Below are positions 61,258 through 64,000 of a stretch of DNA of 64,000 nucleotides, piece after piece; within the stretch, counting starts at the first letter, position 1, and each line of letters opens with the position of its first letter. The DNA is from Tetrahymena elliotti 4EA. Taxonomy: Eukaryota; Ciliophora; Oligohymenophorea; Hymenostomatida; Tetrahymenidae. A program made the translations under genes and the position numbers. The stretch is from contig JH720380.1 in the NCBI GenBank assembly GCA_000231825.2, positions 186,001 through 250,000 on the forward strand. Reading direction: 5' to 3'. The notes below the pieces were generated by a model. The model was not told the DNA's origin and did no database searches. It was given only the letters and a program-made list of their open reading frames with translations.

Positions 61258-63055
61258 ATGTCAAGGCAAGTAGAGCATCCAAAGTCTATGTTCTTTGAAA
61301 AAGATAACTCATAGGATTAAAAGGAAAACATAAACCATCATTATCAATCACTTAATTTATAACAAAACGCAAATATTAATGACAAGAAGAATTCAGTTGA
61401 AATGATGATTAAGAAGTCAAATACCGATTTTTCTTACTATTAAGATTAACGTAAACAATCAGAAAAAATATTTTTCTGTAGGGAAAGTGATAAGATTAGT
61501 TAACCAAGTTAAGTTAATGAATAGATTCATACTCTAAATCTAGAAAATTAGAAGCGTTTAACAGAATTTCACAATATGCTCATTACAAATAGATTAGCAA
61601 AACAAAACCAAAATAGAGGAACATTCGTAACTAGCTCTGGTTTAAATTGCAACTTTGATATTTTTGATGACATAGAAATTGTTGAAGATAAAGTTCTAAT
61701 CAAAAGAGGAGAATAAGAAATAGGGTAGTATGGAATAGGGCCAGAACTTATTAAGCAAATAGATGTTGAAGCAGAGAAAAAAATTCTTGAAATATCAAAA
61801 CCTTTTTATGAGAGAGTCAATCCTTATTTGGCTTGGTTTTTAGTTTTCTATGCAACAATCAATGCAGCATGTATTCCTCCTTGGGTTATGTCTATTCCAG
61901 CAGAGAAGTATCTTCGTATTGCTTGGCGTTTCTTTATGTAAGCTGTTATGATGATTCCCTTTTTACTATATGAACGCAGAAATTTACCTGAAGCCAACAA
62001 ACACAAATATAGTTTTTCTTACATAATTAGCTTAGAAAATATTAAAAAGGTTTATCTAGCATCATGCTCTCTTTCAATTCAATTCACTATGGTTTTATTT
62101 GCTTAAGATTGGAATTTTATTTCTCATTCTTTAGTTTTATCTGCTTTAATTCCATTCTGTTTTAGTATTAACAGACTTTTCAAAAAATAAGAAAATCACA
62201 ACTACGAAAGCTCTGGTTAGGCAATGGTTATTTTTGGTGTCCTTTGTGTACTAGCTGATACATTAATGTATGATCCAACTGAAGCTCCACCTTCTACAGT
62301 TAATTATAGAAATGCTAAAGTTTACTATCGTAAACCTTGGTAGAGATTACTTTTTGGTAATGTTACAACACTAATAGTTAGTTACATTCTTTACAGAATG
62401 CAAAGTCACAGAGATGAATCAGGTAAAACTTATCCTCCTTTCCTTAACCAGACTCTTATCTTTGCTTTTACATCAGTCAATATGACAATGAGCAGCTATT
62501 TCTTCTCAGGTAGTGATCTTATTCATGATTCATTTTGGGGATGCCTTGGTTTATTTAGTAGTGAATAATTCAGTGGATTTCTGTTTATGAGTATCATATT
62601 AGGTATGGGTAACTTTATTACATCTGTGCTTATTAACAAACTGTTTAAACCTATTATTCCAGCCACTATAAGTTTATTTGAGCCTATATTTAGTACAATA
62701 ATCCTTCAGTTAGTTGGTGTTCAAATCATTCCAGGTAAACAAAACAATCCATTTTAATTTTTAATTCTTTCTAATTTATTCAAGCCTAATTTAAAAAAAA
62801 TTATTTATTACAAAAGGTGGTCTTTCATGTATTGGTTATGTATTTATCCTTCCAGGATTATTTGTCATCAATCTAGGATAGTTTTTACTTAATGAAAAAA
62901 AGAATCAAAAATAGAATGAAGAAAATAGATAAGAAATAATAGAACAACTATAAAAGAAGATAAAAGAACTGTCAGAATAATAAAAGAGAGAAGAAACCAT
63001 TTATCAACAGATTACTGAAAAGGATTAAAATTAAAATTCTGTAAATTAAAAATGA
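61258..63055 (+). CDS. EamA-like drug/metabolite transporter, tandem copy 2
   Basis: Exons 61258-62734 and 62817-63055, 571 residues, clearly homologous to the gene at 58137-59970. Shared blocks include NAACIPPWVMSIPAEKYLRI, AVMMIPFLLYERRN, DWNFISHSLVLSAL, QAMVIFGVLCVLADTLMYDP, TEAPPSTVNYRN, SVNMTMSSYFFSGSDLIHDS and QFSGFLFMSIILGMGNFITS. The hydrophilic N-terminus (about 200 residues) has diverged far more than the membrane core, and the C-terminal tail is a longer Lys/Glu/Gln coiled coil. The single intron is in the same place, inside the helix after VQIIPG, which supports tandem duplication of an already split gene. Confidence 0.82.
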
Positions 63056-63808
63056 ATTGAAGAAAACTTGGATCCTTAAAAAGATAGGAAGATAGATATA
63101 AAAGTAGGTAGAAAAGAGACTTAATATTTAGTTAGTTTAAAATTGAAATTGGAAAAAAGTTTAAGTTAGTTAGTTAGTTAAATAATAAAATAAATTAATA
63201 TTTCATCTTATTTATTCATCGTGTATATACATATATAAATCATTCTATTTATTCTCTTTTCTATTCCTACAAAACACACTTACTTGCTTATTCATTTTAA
63301 ATTCAAATAATAAAAAGCACTTTTTCTTCTTTATTTGATCATATTTTTTAATTCTTTTGTTAGACTCAAAAAAAAAATTAAAATAATGCATTCAATTTTT
63401 TGAAAAATATTTTTTTGAAATACATTTTTACTTACAAACAGCTTTACCTTGTTCATCTTAAAAATTCATAGACTTTTTTCCCTTTAATAATTGATAACAT
63501 TTTGATTTTATTAAAGCCATTTAATTATTTGAATTTCTTTTATCATTAACAAATGATAGTGAGTTTAAAAAAAACAAAAGAAAAATGAAAAAATCGTATT
63601 TATTTTTATCTGATTTGTAGAAAAAAAAAAAATATTGAAATTAAGTAGTTTTGAGGTTAACATTTACTTGTAAATAAAACAAAGTTTTGCAATTTAACAA
63701 ATTTATATGATTTAACGCATTTTATTTAAAAAAGCTACATTTTATTTTATGCTAAACTGCATTTACAATAATTTACAATACTGATATTTTTAAAAATATA
63801 AATTTTTT
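63056..63808. other. spacer between convergent genes
   Basis: About 750 bp, AT-rich, nothing recognised. Confidence 0.5.
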
Positions 63809-64000
63809 TCAAAGTTTTGAAATTTATTCAAGTCTTGCTTCAACTCTTTTTAATAATTGTTCAGTTATATTTTTAGCCGGAGCATTAGCTTCAATGTATA
63901 ACATAGAATCTTTTTTTAATGTTTCAAAGACTGTGCTATCTTCACATAATTTGTCTTATAAGTAGTCAATGTCTGGGTTTTCATTGTCAGGATTTTTAGT
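63809..64000 (-). CDS. 3' end of an unidentified gene (runs off the window)
   Basis: The last 63 codons of a minus-strand gene, ending with TGA at 63809-63811. Visible: NPDNENPDIDYLQDKLCEDS, then FETLKKDSMLYIEANAPAK and NITEQLLKRVEARLEQISKL. Codon use and the charged helical end look coding. Too little is present to name a family. Confidence 0.6.

Overview
Nuclear DNA of a ciliate, most likely the macronuclear genome of Tetrahymena or a close hymenostome relative. Base composition is extremely AT-rich. TAA and TAG sit at conserved Gln positions in recognisable proteins (for example both Gln codons of the ALQIRSVLLSIQALL stretch of the UBC13 gene, TAA at 48449 and TAG at 48476), and TGA is the only stop. 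Introns are AT-rich, begin GTA/GTG and end AG, and run from about 50 bp to 1.1 kb. No bacterial, viral, transposon or CRISPR features were seen. Most genes are split by introns and full of TAA/TAG, so ordinary ORF calling fragments them; the models here were built by joining exons so that reading phase is preserved.

Layout. 0.2-6.7 kb: minus-strand protein kinase genes, one of which appears to run through a poly-Gln (TAA)n tract and an assembly gap to join a kinase domain to a pseudokinase domain. 8.0-8.9 kb: tRNA-Thr(CGU) and two identical tRNA-Gly(GCC). 10.5-14.2 kb: long-chain acyl-CoA synthetase. 14.9-18.3 kb: five identical tRNA-Thr(UGU) genes around a repeat-bearing gene desert. 18.9-24.8 kb: VPS37-like ESCRT-I subunit, an atypical 14-3-3 protein, and retromer VPS26. 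25.8-31.0 kb: cytosolic carboxypeptidase with a very long disordered tail. 31.8-33.3 kb: amino-acid permease. 34.2-37.9 kb: two-pass membrane protein of unknown function. 39.3-40.3 kb: SRP40/Nopp140-like nucleolar protein. 42.1-46.4 kb: unknown genes, one with an N-myristoylation-type start. 47.8-49.1 kb: UBC13. 49.7-50.9 kb: small membrane protein and a SWEET/PQ-loop transporter. 52.3-57.2 kb: a 1,423-residue SAM-repeat-FHA-FHA protein. 58.1-63.1 kb: tandem pair of EamA-type transporters. 63.8 kb to the end: 3' end of an unidentified gene.

The genes do not form operons. Themes are signalling (kinases, 14-3-3, FHA/SAM, UBC13), endosomal sorting (VPS37, VPS26) and membrane transport. The most unusual items are the kinase-polyQ-pseudokinase gene, the SAM/FHA protein with about 16 or more copies of an F-x-[ED]-S motif, the acidic insertion in the 14-3-3 protein, and the VPS26 gene whose first coding exon is only the ATG.
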